NCBI GenBank assembly: GCA_947626945.1
Contig: CANQUC010000012.1
Location: 1-60,920 of the forward strand
DNA length: 60,920 nt
Direction: 5' to 3'
Source of the DNA: an uncultured Lachnospiraceae bacterium
GTDB lineage: Bacteria > Bacillota > Clostridia > Lachnospirales > Lachnospiraceae
Shown here: in pieces, positions 53,383 through 60,920 of the stretch
Numbering within the stretch: the first letter of the stretch is position 1
Layout of the letters: the number at the start of each line of letters is the position of its first letter
Made by a program: the position numbers and the translations under genes
The notes under the pieces: model-generated
Told to the model about the DNA's origin: nothing
The model's input: only the letters and a program-made list of their open reading frames with translations
Databases searched by the model: none

Positions 53383-55335
53383 TCAGCTCCGGCTCTGATG
53401 ACAGGTAAAATATAAGATCTGGTCATGTTCGCCCAGCTTCTTTAAAAAATTCATGGCGCCTTTCAGCTTTTCATCATCCAGATTGGAAAAAGGATCATCC
53501 AGGATCACAAAGGGCCTGTTGGTTTCATACATGGCGTCGATCAGCGCCAGACGCAGACACACGCCCATCAGATCCCGGTATCCGGTGCTGAAAAATCTGG
53601 TTTCCCGCTGCATTCCCTGTTCCAAAACAGTCAGTCTCGTGTCGGCATCCAGATAAAATTCCTTTGGCGACTGCGACGCCGCCAGAGCATAATACTTTTG
53701 AAACCCTTTTAACAACGGTTCTGTATATCTGGCCGTAAAAGAAGTCTTGGCAGCGGCAAGATACGCTTTTGTCCGCTTCAGAAGCCCATAGCGGCGTTGT
53801 TCCTTTTCCAGATCCTCTTCAAGGGCTTCCAGCCTTTCCATGTCTTCCGCGGCCTGGGCCGCCTGTTCCTGAAGCTGTTCAAGAGATTCCTCATATTCCC
53901 GGAGCCGCCTGTCTGTATGCCGGATCTGTTCTGCTAAACGGGAAAGGGCTTCTTCCAGTTTTTTCATATCCCCGGGCGGCTTTGGAACCGGGTCCTCAAG
54001 CAGCTGTTCCACAGGGTGACGCCGCTCAAATTCATCGATTCGCTCCTTTGCCTCCTCAAACTCCCCTTGAAAATACCGGAGGTTTTTCAGATGCTCACTC
54101 AGGTCCAGAAACTGGCTTTGCAGATCCTCCTGCGGCGTAATCCGGAGAGAATCCAGATATGTTTTCAGATTGCCGCCAAGGCTGAGGCAGTCTTCCAAAA
54201 GAGTTCCAAGCAGAGCTTTTTTTCCAAAAAGAAAAAGACACAAAGCAACAATTCCAAGGAACAGCCCCAATCCTGTGAGAACAGCCCCCAAAATCCCCGG
54301 TCCCGCTCTGACAATCAAAAGAACCGTTCCCGCAAGAAGCAGCAACAGACTGATGCCTCCGGTGACGGCGGCTCCCTTTTTTAAAACAGCCCACGTCTGC
54401 CTGCGGCAGGAAAGGCGTTCCTCCAGTGAGGACAGTTTTCTGCTGTCTTTCACAGACTGTTCCAGATCCGGCTGCCGGGGCAGGGGGCCCGGAAAGCAGG
54501 CCTTTTCCTTATCATATTTTGCTTTTTTGCGCATCCAGTCAGTTTTCAGACTGTCATATTGTTCTCTGAGAAGCGTTTGCTCTCTGTATGCCTGCAGTTC
54601 ATTTCGTTCCCGGTTTAAACGGTCCTGCTCTTCTTCCAGCTGCTTTTTTTTGCCCAGCTGCTGGTTTTGCAGCGCCTCCTGCTGTTTGATGGTCTCCGGG
54701 ATCTGTTCCCCCGAACGTACCTGTTCCCGAAGGCGGGCCATTTCCTCGCTCATTTGAAAAAGCCGGCCGGTCTTTCTTTCCGGACTCATCTGATTTAACA
54801 GATCCGTCAGCCTCTTCATAGCCCGTTCATAACCGCCAATGTCCGTACCGTCCTCTGACAGATTTCCAAGCTTGGCATTGATGCCTCCGGTGGCGGCGGT
54901 TTCACAGTCGTTCTGGGAAATGAACACGGTTCTGCAAAAAGAATCACAGTCCAGCTGGAACAGTTCTTCTCCTATAGAAGCGGAAAAATCATCGCTTTTC
55001 AGATTGGTGTCCCGATTCCGCAGCTCAAACCGGTCTTCTTTTTCGCGGAGTCCAAATACTCTGGTGATCTCATAATGTCTGCCCTCTGTCTCAAACTCCA
55101 GAGAACCGCCGTAGTTTCCTCCCTGTCCCCAGGGCTGATAGCGCTTCCGTTCATTTTTCAGGTCATCTCTTGACTTTTCATTGGAAAAGCCGTAAAACAT
55201 CACCCGGATAAAATCTGCCAGAGTGCTTTTCCCCCAGCCGTTTTCCCGGCAGATCACATTGCATCCGGCCGTGAATTCATATGTAAAATCATGCAGTTTT
55301 CCAAAATTTTCCACATGACAGCGAATCAGCTTCAT
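53383..55335 (-). CDS. SbcC/Rad50-like ATPase with membrane hairpin
   Basis: A 650-residue ABC-type ATPase of the YhaN/SbcC group. Walker A ENGWGKST holds Lys36, Walker B is VILDDPFSNLDDEK near the C-terminus, and coiled coils cover about 195-310 and 410-545. Where Rad50 has a CxxC zinc hook, this protein has two hydrophobic helices (about 323-343 and 348-370). The ATPase heads would thus sit in the cytoplasm and the hairpin in the membrane. It is shorter than SbcC (about 1,050). It pairs with the phosphoesterase 39 bp upstream; a role in DNA-end processing is family-based. Confidence 0.85.
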   Translation of the reverse strand: MKLIRCHVENFGKLHDFTYEFTAGCNVICRENGWGKSTLADFIRVMFYGFSNEKSRDDLKNERKRYQPWGQGGNYGGSLEFETEGRHYEITRVFGLREKEDRFELRNRDTNLKSDDFSASIGEELFQLDCDSFCRTVFISQNDCETAATGGINAKLGNLSEDGTDIGGYERAMKRLTDLLNQMSPERKTGRLFQMSEEMARLREQVRSGEQIPETIKQQEALQNQQLGKKKQLEEEQDRLNRERNELQAYREQTLLREQYDSLKTDWMRKKAKYDKEKACFPGPLPRQPDLEQSVKDSRKLSSLEERLSCRRQTWAVLKKGAAVTGGISLLLLLAGTVLLIVRAGPGILGAVLTGLGLFLGIVALCLFLFGKKALLGTLLEDCLSLGGNLKTYLDSLRITPQEDLQSQFLDLSEHLKNLRYFQGEFEEAKERIDEFERRHPVEQLLEDPVPKPPGDMKKLEEALSRLAEQIRHTDRRLREYEESLEQLQEQAAQAAEDMERLEALEEDLEKEQRRYGLLKRTKAYLAAAKTSFTARYTEPLLKGFQKYYALAASQSPKEFYLDADTRLTVLEQGMQRETRFFSTGYRDLMGVCLRLALIDAMYETNRPFVILDDPFSNLDDEKLKGAMNFLKKLGEHDQILYFTCHQSRS

Positions 55336-55374
55336 AGACGCCTCCCATCATCCGGTCGCTTCACAAATGTCTTC

Positions 55375-56472
55375 TCACTCCGGTTCCTCACCGGAAAGAA
55401 TCTGAATGCCCATACGGATCACAGCGGCTTTTTCCTCCGCCGAAAGATCCTTTGCCTCCCGCACGGTCCTGACGAACTCTCCTTTCAGGGAAGCGTCCAG
55501 CCCGTAGGCTTCGTAATCCACATGAAATTTTGTCTGATCCTGAATCTTCAGGAAATAAAAGTATTCCTCAAATTTTTTCTGCAGAATATCCGTGTTCTTT
55601 TCACAGTCCACCGGCACGCTGCCGGTCAGCACGATCTTTACCAGACTTTCAGGGGGATATTGCTCCCGGTTCAAGACCTCCTCGATCCTGCAGGCGATCT
55701 CTCCGGTTGTGGCGCAGCCGCTGATGTCGATCTGCGGAGCGTAAAAATTCCGGCGCGCCATGGGAACAAATTTCCTTGTAGCGGTCCGGTTCTTCTCATC
55801 GATTTCCAGCAAAACAAATCCATGCTCCCCGCACTCGTCAAAACCCCGTCCTTCCAGGCATCCCGGGTAACAGTAACAGCCTCTGCCGTCCAACTGCGCT
55901 TCCTTGTAAAAGTGAATATGTCCAAGAGCCAGATAATCGATGCCCAGATTTTTCAGTTTTTTCAGATCGATCAGTTCTCCTCCGTCTTTTGGAGAATAAC
56001 CGCTTTCCTGACCGTGCATGACCACAATGTTAAACCGGTCTTTGTCAAGAGAAAGTCCGCTGTATACGGAAGCGCTGTTGTCCCGGTCCAGTTCCACGCC
56101 GGTAACGGTCACCGCACTGTCCCCCAAAGTGTATGTGGTCCAGTTTTGTCCAAAGGTCTTCAAATTGTCGGGAAGCGATTCTCCCTCTTTCAGGAATGCT
56201 GCGTCGTGATTGCCCCGCAGATAGAAAAAGGTCATTTCCGGATGGTTTATGACCGCGTTTTTAACCGTGTTCCTGGCGGTAGCGGAGACCTGCTTCGTAT
56301 CAAAAAGATCGCCGGCAATGATCACACCCTCCGCCTGATGCTCTTCTCCATACCGGATCATCTGCTCAAAGGTGCGCAGCAATTCCGTCCGGCGTTCCTT
56401 TGTCTTTTCTTTTGTAAGATTGGCTGTCATCCTGGAATCCAGATGCAGATCCGCACAATGTATCAGTTTCAT
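55375..56472 (-). CDS. SbcD/YhaO-type metallophosphoesterase
   Basis: A 365-residue calcineurin-like phosphoesterase of the SbcD/Mre11 group (YhaO in Bacillus). Metal motifs: HCADLHLDS, GDLFDTK, RGNHDA, VMHGQE and GHIHFYK. The C-terminal capping region is present. As the nuclease partner of the SbcC-like ATPase it would process DNA ends. First gene of the pair, with an extended -10 promoter. Confidence 0.88.
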   Translation of the reverse strand: MKLIHCADLHLDSRMTANLTKEKTKERRTELLRTFEQMIRYGEEHQAEGVIIAGDLFDTKQVSATARNTVKNAVINHPEMTFFYLRGNHDAAFLKEGESLPDNLKTFGQNWTTYTLGDSAVTVTGVELDRDNSASVYSGLSLDKDRFNIVVMHGQESGYSPKDGGELIDLKKLKNLGIDYLALGHIHFYKEAQLDGRGCYCYPGCLEGRGFDECGEHGFVLLEIDEKNRTATRKFVPMARRNFYAPQIDISGCATTGEIACRIEEVLNREQYPPESLVKIVLTGSVPVDCEKNTDILQKKFEEYFYFLKIQDQTKFHVDYEAYGLDASLKGEFVRTVREAKDLSAEEKAAVIRMGIQILSGEEPE

Positions 56473-56503
56473 GAGTTCCTCTTTTCAACGGTAAAATCAA
56501 TTT

Positions 56504-56512
56504 ATTATACCA
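56504..56512 (-). promoter_or_regulatory. Extended -10 promoter of the SbcD-like gene
   Basis: TGGTATAAT on the minus strand, the same extended -10 as at carD. It likely serves the SbcD-SbcC pair and, without a terminator in between, perhaps the amidase-GH5 gene. Confidence 0.65.
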
Positions 56513-56555
56513 CTTCCGGCTCTGAAAAGAAAGAAAAACAGACAAAACCCCTCTG

Positions 56556-57656
56556 TTATTTTATGGTCACGCTGTCATTCAGAACCGAAGCGCTGTACAA
56601 AAACAAAATATCCTGATCCTGAAAACAGATCCATTTGTCCAGTATCTCCGGGGACACATACCGGATATCCACCAGCGTAATCTTTTGATAGCTCTCCGCC
56701 AAAAGAGGCGCTATGGCGCTTCCAAAGGAATCCCGAAACAAAATCAGTTCCCTTTTCGTTTTGGCATTGGGATTTTCCAGTGTCAGAAGCGGTCTGGACC
56801 CGGACAAAAACAGCTGATAAGGATCCCGTTCCGTTCCTTTTTCCAGATCATACACAGGCAGCCAGCTGCCGGTTTCATAATCGTATACACTGCACGCCCG
56901 CAAAGTGGGGCTGTCTGCATAAAAGATCTGATCCGGCTCCGGGGTCAGCGCCATTTGGCCGTAATAAACTCCGTAAAACGGGCAGTCCAGGGAAACGATC
57001 TGAATATCCCGCAGACCGCTGGCGCCCATCCGCCCGGCAAGATATTCGGCCGCGGGAATGATCTTTTCCTGCCTCCAGTGGGAATCTGTCCGGTAATAAT
57101 CGGACAGCTCCAGATAAGGCAGCAGATCGATATATTCCGCGTAAGGCATCTGCGCCTGCAGGGAATGAAACAGCGCCCTGTAATCCATAGCCGGATAGCC
57201 TCCCGCCTCCGCCAGAAAATATCCCTTATCCGGCACCACAGACAAATAGATCTTCATATTTTTTCCCGCAAGATAACGGTCATACAAATACGCGAAACGC
57301 CGGGCGGCATAGGAAACGGACTGCTCATTCAGGGGATAATCCAGCTTTGCAAGATATCCGTCCTGCAGATAAACGCCGTTGTTGTCTTTTTGGCCCATCC
57401 CATAACGGGACACCATCGCCTTTACGCTTCGGAAGCTGTCCCGCAGGGGAAACTGATCCAGGGCATAGTTTTCAAAGTCATTCATAAACCTGCCGGAAAG
57501 AACGGCTTCCTTTGTCATTTCCGGAAAAGCGGAAAGCTGTCTTCTCTCTGTCAGAGATTCCCTGTCCGGCGCTTTCAAAAGGCTCCACAGGCAAAATCCA
57601 AAGAGCATGCCTCCAATCAATATGACCATCAGAATGTGATTTCCTTTTCCTCCCAT
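56556..57656 (-). CDS. DHHW/AlgX-like acylation partner protein
   Basis: A 366-residue secreted or membrane-anchored protein of the DHHW family, related to AlgX/AlgJ and SGNH-like acetyltransferases. One N-terminal hydrophobic segment (about 8-28) is followed by a catalytic region with the DSHW motif (YRTDSHWRQEK) and FRDSFGSAIAPLL, which fits the SGNH serine block. It works with the MBOAT protein encoded just upstream to O-acylate an exported polysaccharide. I chose the second of two adjacent ATGs because AGGAGG lies 5 bp before it. Confidence 0.82.
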   Translation of the reverse strand: MGGKGNHILMVILIGGMLFGFCLWSLLKAPDRESLTERRQLSAFPEMTKEAVLSGRFMNDFENYALDQFPLRDSFRSVKAMVSRYGMGQKDNNGVYLQDGYLAKLDYPLNEQSVSYAARRFAYLYDRYLAGKNMKIYLSVVPDKGYFLAEAGGYPAMDYRALFHSLQAQMPYAEYIDLLPYLELSDYYRTDSHWRQEKIIPAAEYLAGRMGASGLRDIQIVSLDCPFYGVYYGQMALTPEPDQIFYADSPTLRACSVYDYETGSWLPVYDLEKGTERDPYQLFLSGSRPLLTLENPNAKTKRELILFRDSFGSAIAPLLAESYQKITLVDIRYVSPEILDKWICFQDQDILFLYSASVLNDSVTIK

Positions 57657-57665
57657 CATATCCTC

Positions 57666-59066
57666 CTAGAATCGAAAATACAAAAACGGATGAAAAGATC
57701 CGTCAATCAGAAAAGCTGTGCATACCGCAAGCAGACCCGCAAGAAGAACCGGTTCCGCCCCGTTCCAGATCCTGGCGGCTCTGCCGCAGGCCTGGATTTT
57801 TTTGCGGATCCAGGACAGCAGGGGCGTCGCGCCTATCAATCCGGCCGCAAGTAATATGCCGTAGCTTTTCAGGTAATAAAGGCTTTCCGTGGTGACCAGG
57901 GGCAGTTTCCCGCCTCCAAACATGGAAACAACAACTGAACAGGCCGACGAAATGTCCGGACTGTCAAACAGCACAAAGCTGACCGTTATCAAAAGCAGGA
58001 CATAAAAATGTCCCGGGACAGGATGTCTTTTCAGCCAGGGCAGAAGCCATTGCTTTTCCAGCACCAGCAGCGCCCCAAACATCAGTCCCCACAGCACAAA
58101 ATTCCAGGCGGCGCCATGCCACAGTCCCGTTGCCAGCCAGACAAGCAGAATGTTGCAGAACCAGCGGGGCCGGCTGACCCGGTTTCCGCCCAGCGGAATG
58201 TACAGATAGTCCCGGAACCAGGACCCCAGCGACATATGCCATCTTCTCCAGAATTCTGTAATACTGCCTGAAATATAGGGATAATTGAAGTTTTCCGGGA
58301 ACCGGAATCCAAAGAGCCTGCCAAGTCCGATGGCCATATCACTGTAGCCTGAAAAATCAAAATAGATCTGCAGCAGGATGGCCGCGGCGTACAGCCAGCA
58401 AAACAGCACAGACTGCTCTTTGGTGACGCGAAAAGCTTCCGCCAGCTGACCCAATGTATCGGCAAGCAGCACTTTTTTGGACAGGCCGGTGAGAAATCTG
58501 CGGATCCCGGCGGCGGCATCCTCCAGACTGTGGCTACGGCCCTTAAGCTGCCCGGCAATGTGGGAATAACGCACAATGGGCCCGGCAATCAGCTGGGGAA
58601 ACATTGCCACATAGACAGCCAGATCTATATAATTTTTCTGGGCAGGCACCTGGCGGCGGTAAACGTCCACCACATAACTTAAGATCTGGAAAGTATAAAA
58701 ACTGATGCCGATGGGCAACGCCAGCCGCAAAAGCGGCAGAGACAGTCCCGTGACCCTGTTGAAGTTTTCAATAAAAAAATCCGCGTACTTAAAACAGCCC
58801 AGCGTAGCCAGACTGCACAGCACAGAAGCGGTCAAAAAAATCTTTGACCGCTTCCTGTTATGAGATCTTCCGATCAATATTCCAAAAACATATCCCTGGG
58901 TAATGGTGGCAAGCATCAGAATCACATATCTGGGCTCGCCCCAGCCGTAAAAAAACAGGCTTGCCAAAAGCAGCACGCTGTTTTTGAATCTGTCCGGAGA
59001 CAGAAAATACAGGAGCACAACAGAGGGAATAAAATAATACAGGAATGAAATGCTTGAAAATACCAT
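57666..59066 (-). CDS. MBOAT family O-acyltransferase (AlgI/DltB-like)
   Basis: A 466-residue membrane-bound O-acyltransferase with about ten helices. AlgI-type landmarks: MLATITQGYVFGILIG, PQLIAGPIVRYSHI, FDFSGYSDMAIGLGRLFGFRFPENFNYPY, EFWRRWHMSLGSWFRDYLYIPLGG and the catalytic-histidine block TGLWHGAAWNFVLWG. It would pass acyl groups across the membrane to the DHHW protein. No dlt genes are adjacent, so teichoic-acid D-alanylation is less likely than polysaccharide acetylation. Confidence 0.9.
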   Translation of the reverse strand: MVFSSISFLYYFIPSVVLLYFLSPDRFKNSVLLLASLFFYGWGEPRYVILMLATITQGYVFGILIGRSHNRKRSKIFLTASVLCSLATLGCFKYADFFIENFNRVTGLSLPLLRLALPIGISFYTFQILSYVVDVYRRQVPAQKNYIDLAVYVAMFPQLIAGPIVRYSHIAGQLKGRSHSLEDAAAGIRRFLTGLSKKVLLADTLGQLAEAFRVTKEQSVLFCWLYAAAILLQIYFDFSGYSDMAIGLGRLFGFRFPENFNYPYISGSITEFWRRWHMSLGSWFRDYLYIPLGGNRVSRPRWFCNILLVWLATGLWHGAAWNFVLWGLMFGALLVLEKQWLLPWLKRHPVPGHFYVLLLITVSFVLFDSPDISSACSVVVSMFGGGKLPLVTTESLYYLKSYGILLAAGLIGATPLLSWIRKKIQACGRAARIWNGAEPVLLAGLLAVCTAFLIDGSFHPFLYFRF

Positions 59067-59090
59067 CGGCTTTCCTTTCTGTCTTACATA

Positions 59091-59666
59091 TTACGCAATG
59101 GATTCTTCTGCCGCGATCTCTGCCGTCTTGTACACCTGGCAAAGTTTCTTCCGGAAAGTATCCACGATCTGATTCTCTCCAAAAAACGATACCACATAAT
59201 CTCCCACCTTTGCGATCACCAGCTTGTCGGGGAAACCGCACATCCAGTTTCTCTGCTGAATGTGATCCCGCAGCGCTGACACAAGGGCATCGGCGTCTTT
59301 TTCGTCTTTCAGATGGAACGCGCCGCAGGTAAAAGTGTTTGCGTTCATCATGTGCATCAGCGACGCGGCGCCGTCGATCTGTTCAACGGATTCCGGCGGG
59401 AAACCTAAAGTAGAATCCAAAGCCTCTGTATCTGTAATGCTGTATGTGCCGGGGCCTTCCATGCTGCTGTTTTCCTCAGACATGTCTCCTCCGGCAACCG
59501 CGAATTTTTCCTCCTCTTCATAGCTGTCCCAGACTTTCTGCAAAAGTTCTTTCGCGTCTTTGGCCAGAGCCGTATCCTGACCGCTCTGCTGTTCTTTTTT
59601 GCTGCCGCAGGCGCTAAGTGAAACAGCCAGAGACAGTATGATCAGACCCATCATGATTTTTTTCAT
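59091..59666 (-). CDS. DUF4358 lipoprotein
   Basis: A 191-residue lipoprotein: signal peptide with lipobox LSAC (lipidated Cys20), then a soluble DUF4358 domain (about 35-185). This family often accompanies MBOAT/DHHW acylation genes in Clostridia, which suits its position 24 bp before the MBOAT gene. AAAGGAGGACATGCC precedes the ATG. Function unknown. Confidence 0.78.
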   Translation of the reverse strand: MKKIMMGLIILSLAVSLSACGSKKEQQSGQDTALAKDAKELLQKVWDSYEEEEKFAVAGGDMSEENSSMEGPGTYSITDTEALDSTLGFPPESVEQIDGAASLMHMMNANTFTCGAFHLKDEKDADALVSALRDHIQQRNWMCGFPDKLVIAKVGDYVVSFFGENQIVDTFRKKLCQVYKTAEIAAEESIA

Positions 59667-59713
59667 GGCATGTCCTCCTTTTCATCTTCCCAGCCGGCTG
59701 TTTTCTCCGGCAA

Positions 59714-60193
59714 TTACTTGTGGTAGGGCGCTCCGGTGCTGATCCGATAGCCCCGATACAGCTGTTCCAGCAGGATCACCCGCATAAGCTGATGGGGAAA
59801 GGTCATTTTTGAGAAGCTCAGTTTCTGATCCGCCTGGCAAAGCAGCTCCTCATCCAGACCAAGGGAGCCGCCAATGAGAAAGATCAGATGGCTTTTTCCC
59901 TGAATTCCCAGCCGTTGGATCTCTCTGGCAAAAGCCGGGGAATCCATGGAGGCTCCCTCTATCGCAAGGGCAATGACCCAGCCGTCCGAGGCAATATGCC
60001 TGCGGATCCGCTGGCCTTCCTTTTTTTTGATCCGCTCTAATTCTGCCCGGGAAGCTTTTTCCGGCGTTTTTTCATCTGCCACCTCAATAAGCTCCAGCTT
60101 ACAGTATGCGCCAAGTCGTTTTTCATATTCGGCTACGGCGTCTTTCCAGTATTTTTCCTTTAATTTTCCCACGCAGATCACGGTAATCTTCAT
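59714..60193 (-). CDS. rlmH: 23S rRNA (pseudouridine1915-N3)-methyltransferase
   Basis: RlmH (SPOUT class) methylates pseudouridine 1915 in 23S helix 69 of 70S ribosomes. The 159-residue protein starts MKITVICVGKLKEKYW. The SAM knot is in LIFLIGGSLGLDEE, and the C-terminal MTFPHQLMRVILLEQLYRGYRI signature is complete. Confidence 0.97.
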   Translation of the reverse strand: MKITVICVGKLKEKYWKDAVAEYEKRLGAYCKLELIEVADEKTPEKASRAELERIKKKEGQRIRRHIASDGWVIALAIEGASMDSPAFAREIQRLGIQGKSHLIFLIGGSLGLDEELLCQADQKLSFSKMTFPHQLMRVILLEQLYRGYRISTGAPYHK

Positions 60194-60235
60194 CTTTTCC
60201 TGTTCTGTGATCTCTCACAGTCTCCATCTCTGTGA

Positions 60236-60757
60236 TTATTCGGTATAGATTTCCACGTCCATGTTCAGATCATGGGCAAGCATGCGGAATACCTGGGCGT
60301 CCAGCGATTTCTGAGGCCGTATGTAGATTCGTTCAGGCTGTATGATGTGGTACAGCTTTGTCACAACCGTACAGCAGCCCTTGTAATAGTTGTAGCCGTC
60401 CGCGTCCTCCTCTTTTTTCGGCCACTCTTCGCAGACTACAAAGGTGCAGTATCTGCCTCCATACATTTCTTCCGCCTTTGGCTGAAAAATGTGATGAACC
60501 CCAAGCCTGCGGCAGACTTCCTCACCCTCTTCAAAGGCCGTTTCATGCTTTTCATATTCTTCCGCTGAGGAAAACTGCAGAGGATTGGCAAACATACTGA
60601 CCACCACTCTGTCATTTTGTTTCAAAGCATGCCTGATCAGCGCCTCATGATCCTCTGTCACTTTTCCCATTGTGGGAACAAGACCTACAGAAAGATCCTG
60701 TTTTTTCCAATACCGGACTATGTCCCTCATATGCTCGATCATCAGTGTTTTTTTCAA
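60236..60757 (-). CDS. Half-length PanC-like protein
   Basis: A 173-residue protein matching only the N-terminal Rossmann part of pantoate-beta-alanine ligase (normally about 280). VGLVPTMG, VVVSMFANPLQF and CCTVVTKLYHIIQPERIY are recognisable. But the HxGH motif is TEDH, the GQKDAQQ strand reads RPQKSLDAQ, and the C-terminal domain with the KMSKS-like loop is missing. I found no second half downstream; rlmH starts 42 bp later. Start is a TTG with GGAGG eight bases upstream. It has its own good promoter, so it seems expressed. Ligase activity is doubtful; a repurposed fold or a decaying gene are the alternatives. Confidence 0.7.
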   Translation of the reverse strand: MKKTLMIEHMRDIVRYWKKQDLSVGLVPTMGKVTEDHEALIRHALKQNDRVVVSMFANPLQFSSAEEYEKHETAFEEGEEVCRRLGVHHIFQPKAEEMYGGRYCTFVVCEEWPKKEEDADGYNYYKGCCTVVTKLYHIIQPERIYIRPQKSLDAQVFRMLAHDLNMDVEIYTE

Positions 60758-60789
60758 AACAATCGCCTCCGTCCGTGGAATCTCTGTTT

Positions 60790-60818
60790 ATTTTAACATT
60801 CCCTTCCTGATTCCGCAA
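60790..60818 (-). promoter_or_regulatory. Promoter of the PanC-like gene
   Basis: On the minus strand: TTGCGG (60818-60813), 17-bp spacer, TAAAAT (60795-60790). The 100 bases beyond it, to the window end, show no gene. Confidence 0.6.
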
Positions 60819-60920
60819 GATTTTACAGGGATTTTCCGTTTGATTCTTTGAATGAAATTCTAAATTCCACATTCATGCTGAATTTAGTCTTACACTCCCC
60901 TCCCCATATCCTGTATGATG

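Noticed and set aside
51991-53415. A 474-codon plus-strand open frame
   Set aside because: Antisense to the amidase-dockerin-GH5 gene; cysteine- and arginine-rich shadow sequence.
53383-56472. SbcCD-like pair as an antiphage defence system
   Set aside because: Only two genes, both of a broadly conserved YhaN/YhaO type, without toxin, methylase or other defence partner.
60194-60235. Missing C-terminal half of PanC as a frameshifted fragment
   Set aside because: The 42 bp to rlmH are too short, and rlmH occupies the following sequence.

Overview
The window is about 61 kb of densely packed, mid-GC chromosome from a monoderm Bacillota bacterium, most likely a clostridial Lachnospiraceae-type species. 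Evidence for this is the L21-Prp-L27 cluster with an N-terminally extended L27, SepF and YlmH, a CarD-type regulator, a LexA preceded by Gram-positive SOS boxes, strong AGGAGG ribosome sites with occasional TTG/GTG starts, and dockerin-bearing plant-polysaccharide enzymes. I saw no rRNA or tRNA genes, CRISPR arrays, transposases or prophage. No gene-free gap exceeds about 220 bp.

Layout. 1-7.4 kb (+): ribosome and RNA cluster (DUF2344 protein, RNase G-like protein, zinc-ribbon membrane protein, rplU-prp-rpmA, obgE, yhbY, nadD, yqeK, rsfS), with a GH28 pectinase lipoprotein behind rsfS. 9.3-12.2 kb: XerS-like tyrosine recombinase (-) with a dif-like palindrome in its leader, then a TtcA-like thiolase and lexA (+). 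12.2-15.4 kb (-): cytidylate kinase-like protein and a secreted pectate lyase with Ig-like and dockerin domains. 15.4-22.2 kb (-): rluD, lspA, aroB, ylmH, sepF, yggS, HlyD-like protein and a Nudix hydrolase. 22.2-30.1 kb (-): seven-gene unit of a NusG-II protein, Gx transporter, ruvA, ruvB, U32 protein, FtsW/RodA and class B PBP. 30.1-39.4 kb: a DUF1292 gene (+), then (-) pepD-parE-parC-gltX-uvrD-like. 39.4-42.2 kb: YlbJ-like membrane protein (+); rsmD-coaD-coiled-coil protein (-). 42.3-50.0 kb (-): nine-gene unit starting at miaB and ending in a HAD phosphatase. 50.1-56.5 kb (-): carD, a giant amidase-dockerin-GH5 protein, and an SbcC/SbcD-like pair. 56.5-60.8 kb (-): DHHW/MBOAT acylation pair, DUF4358 lipoprotein, rlmH and a half-length PanC-like protein.

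How it fits together. Most of the window is housekeeping: ribosome assembly, RNA modification, recombination and SOS response, chromosome decatenation, wall synthesis. Accessory carbohydrate functions sit inside this background. GH28 and PL1 point to pectin use. The 864-residue amidase-dockerin-GH5 protein joins a peptidoglycan amidase to a beta-glucanase and carries the same dockerin style as the pectate lyase. I consider it the most unusual object here. Other notable items are the dif-like site next to a single-recombinase-type Xer gene, a Rad50-like ATPase with a membrane hairpin where the zinc hook would be, and the truncated PanC-like protein.
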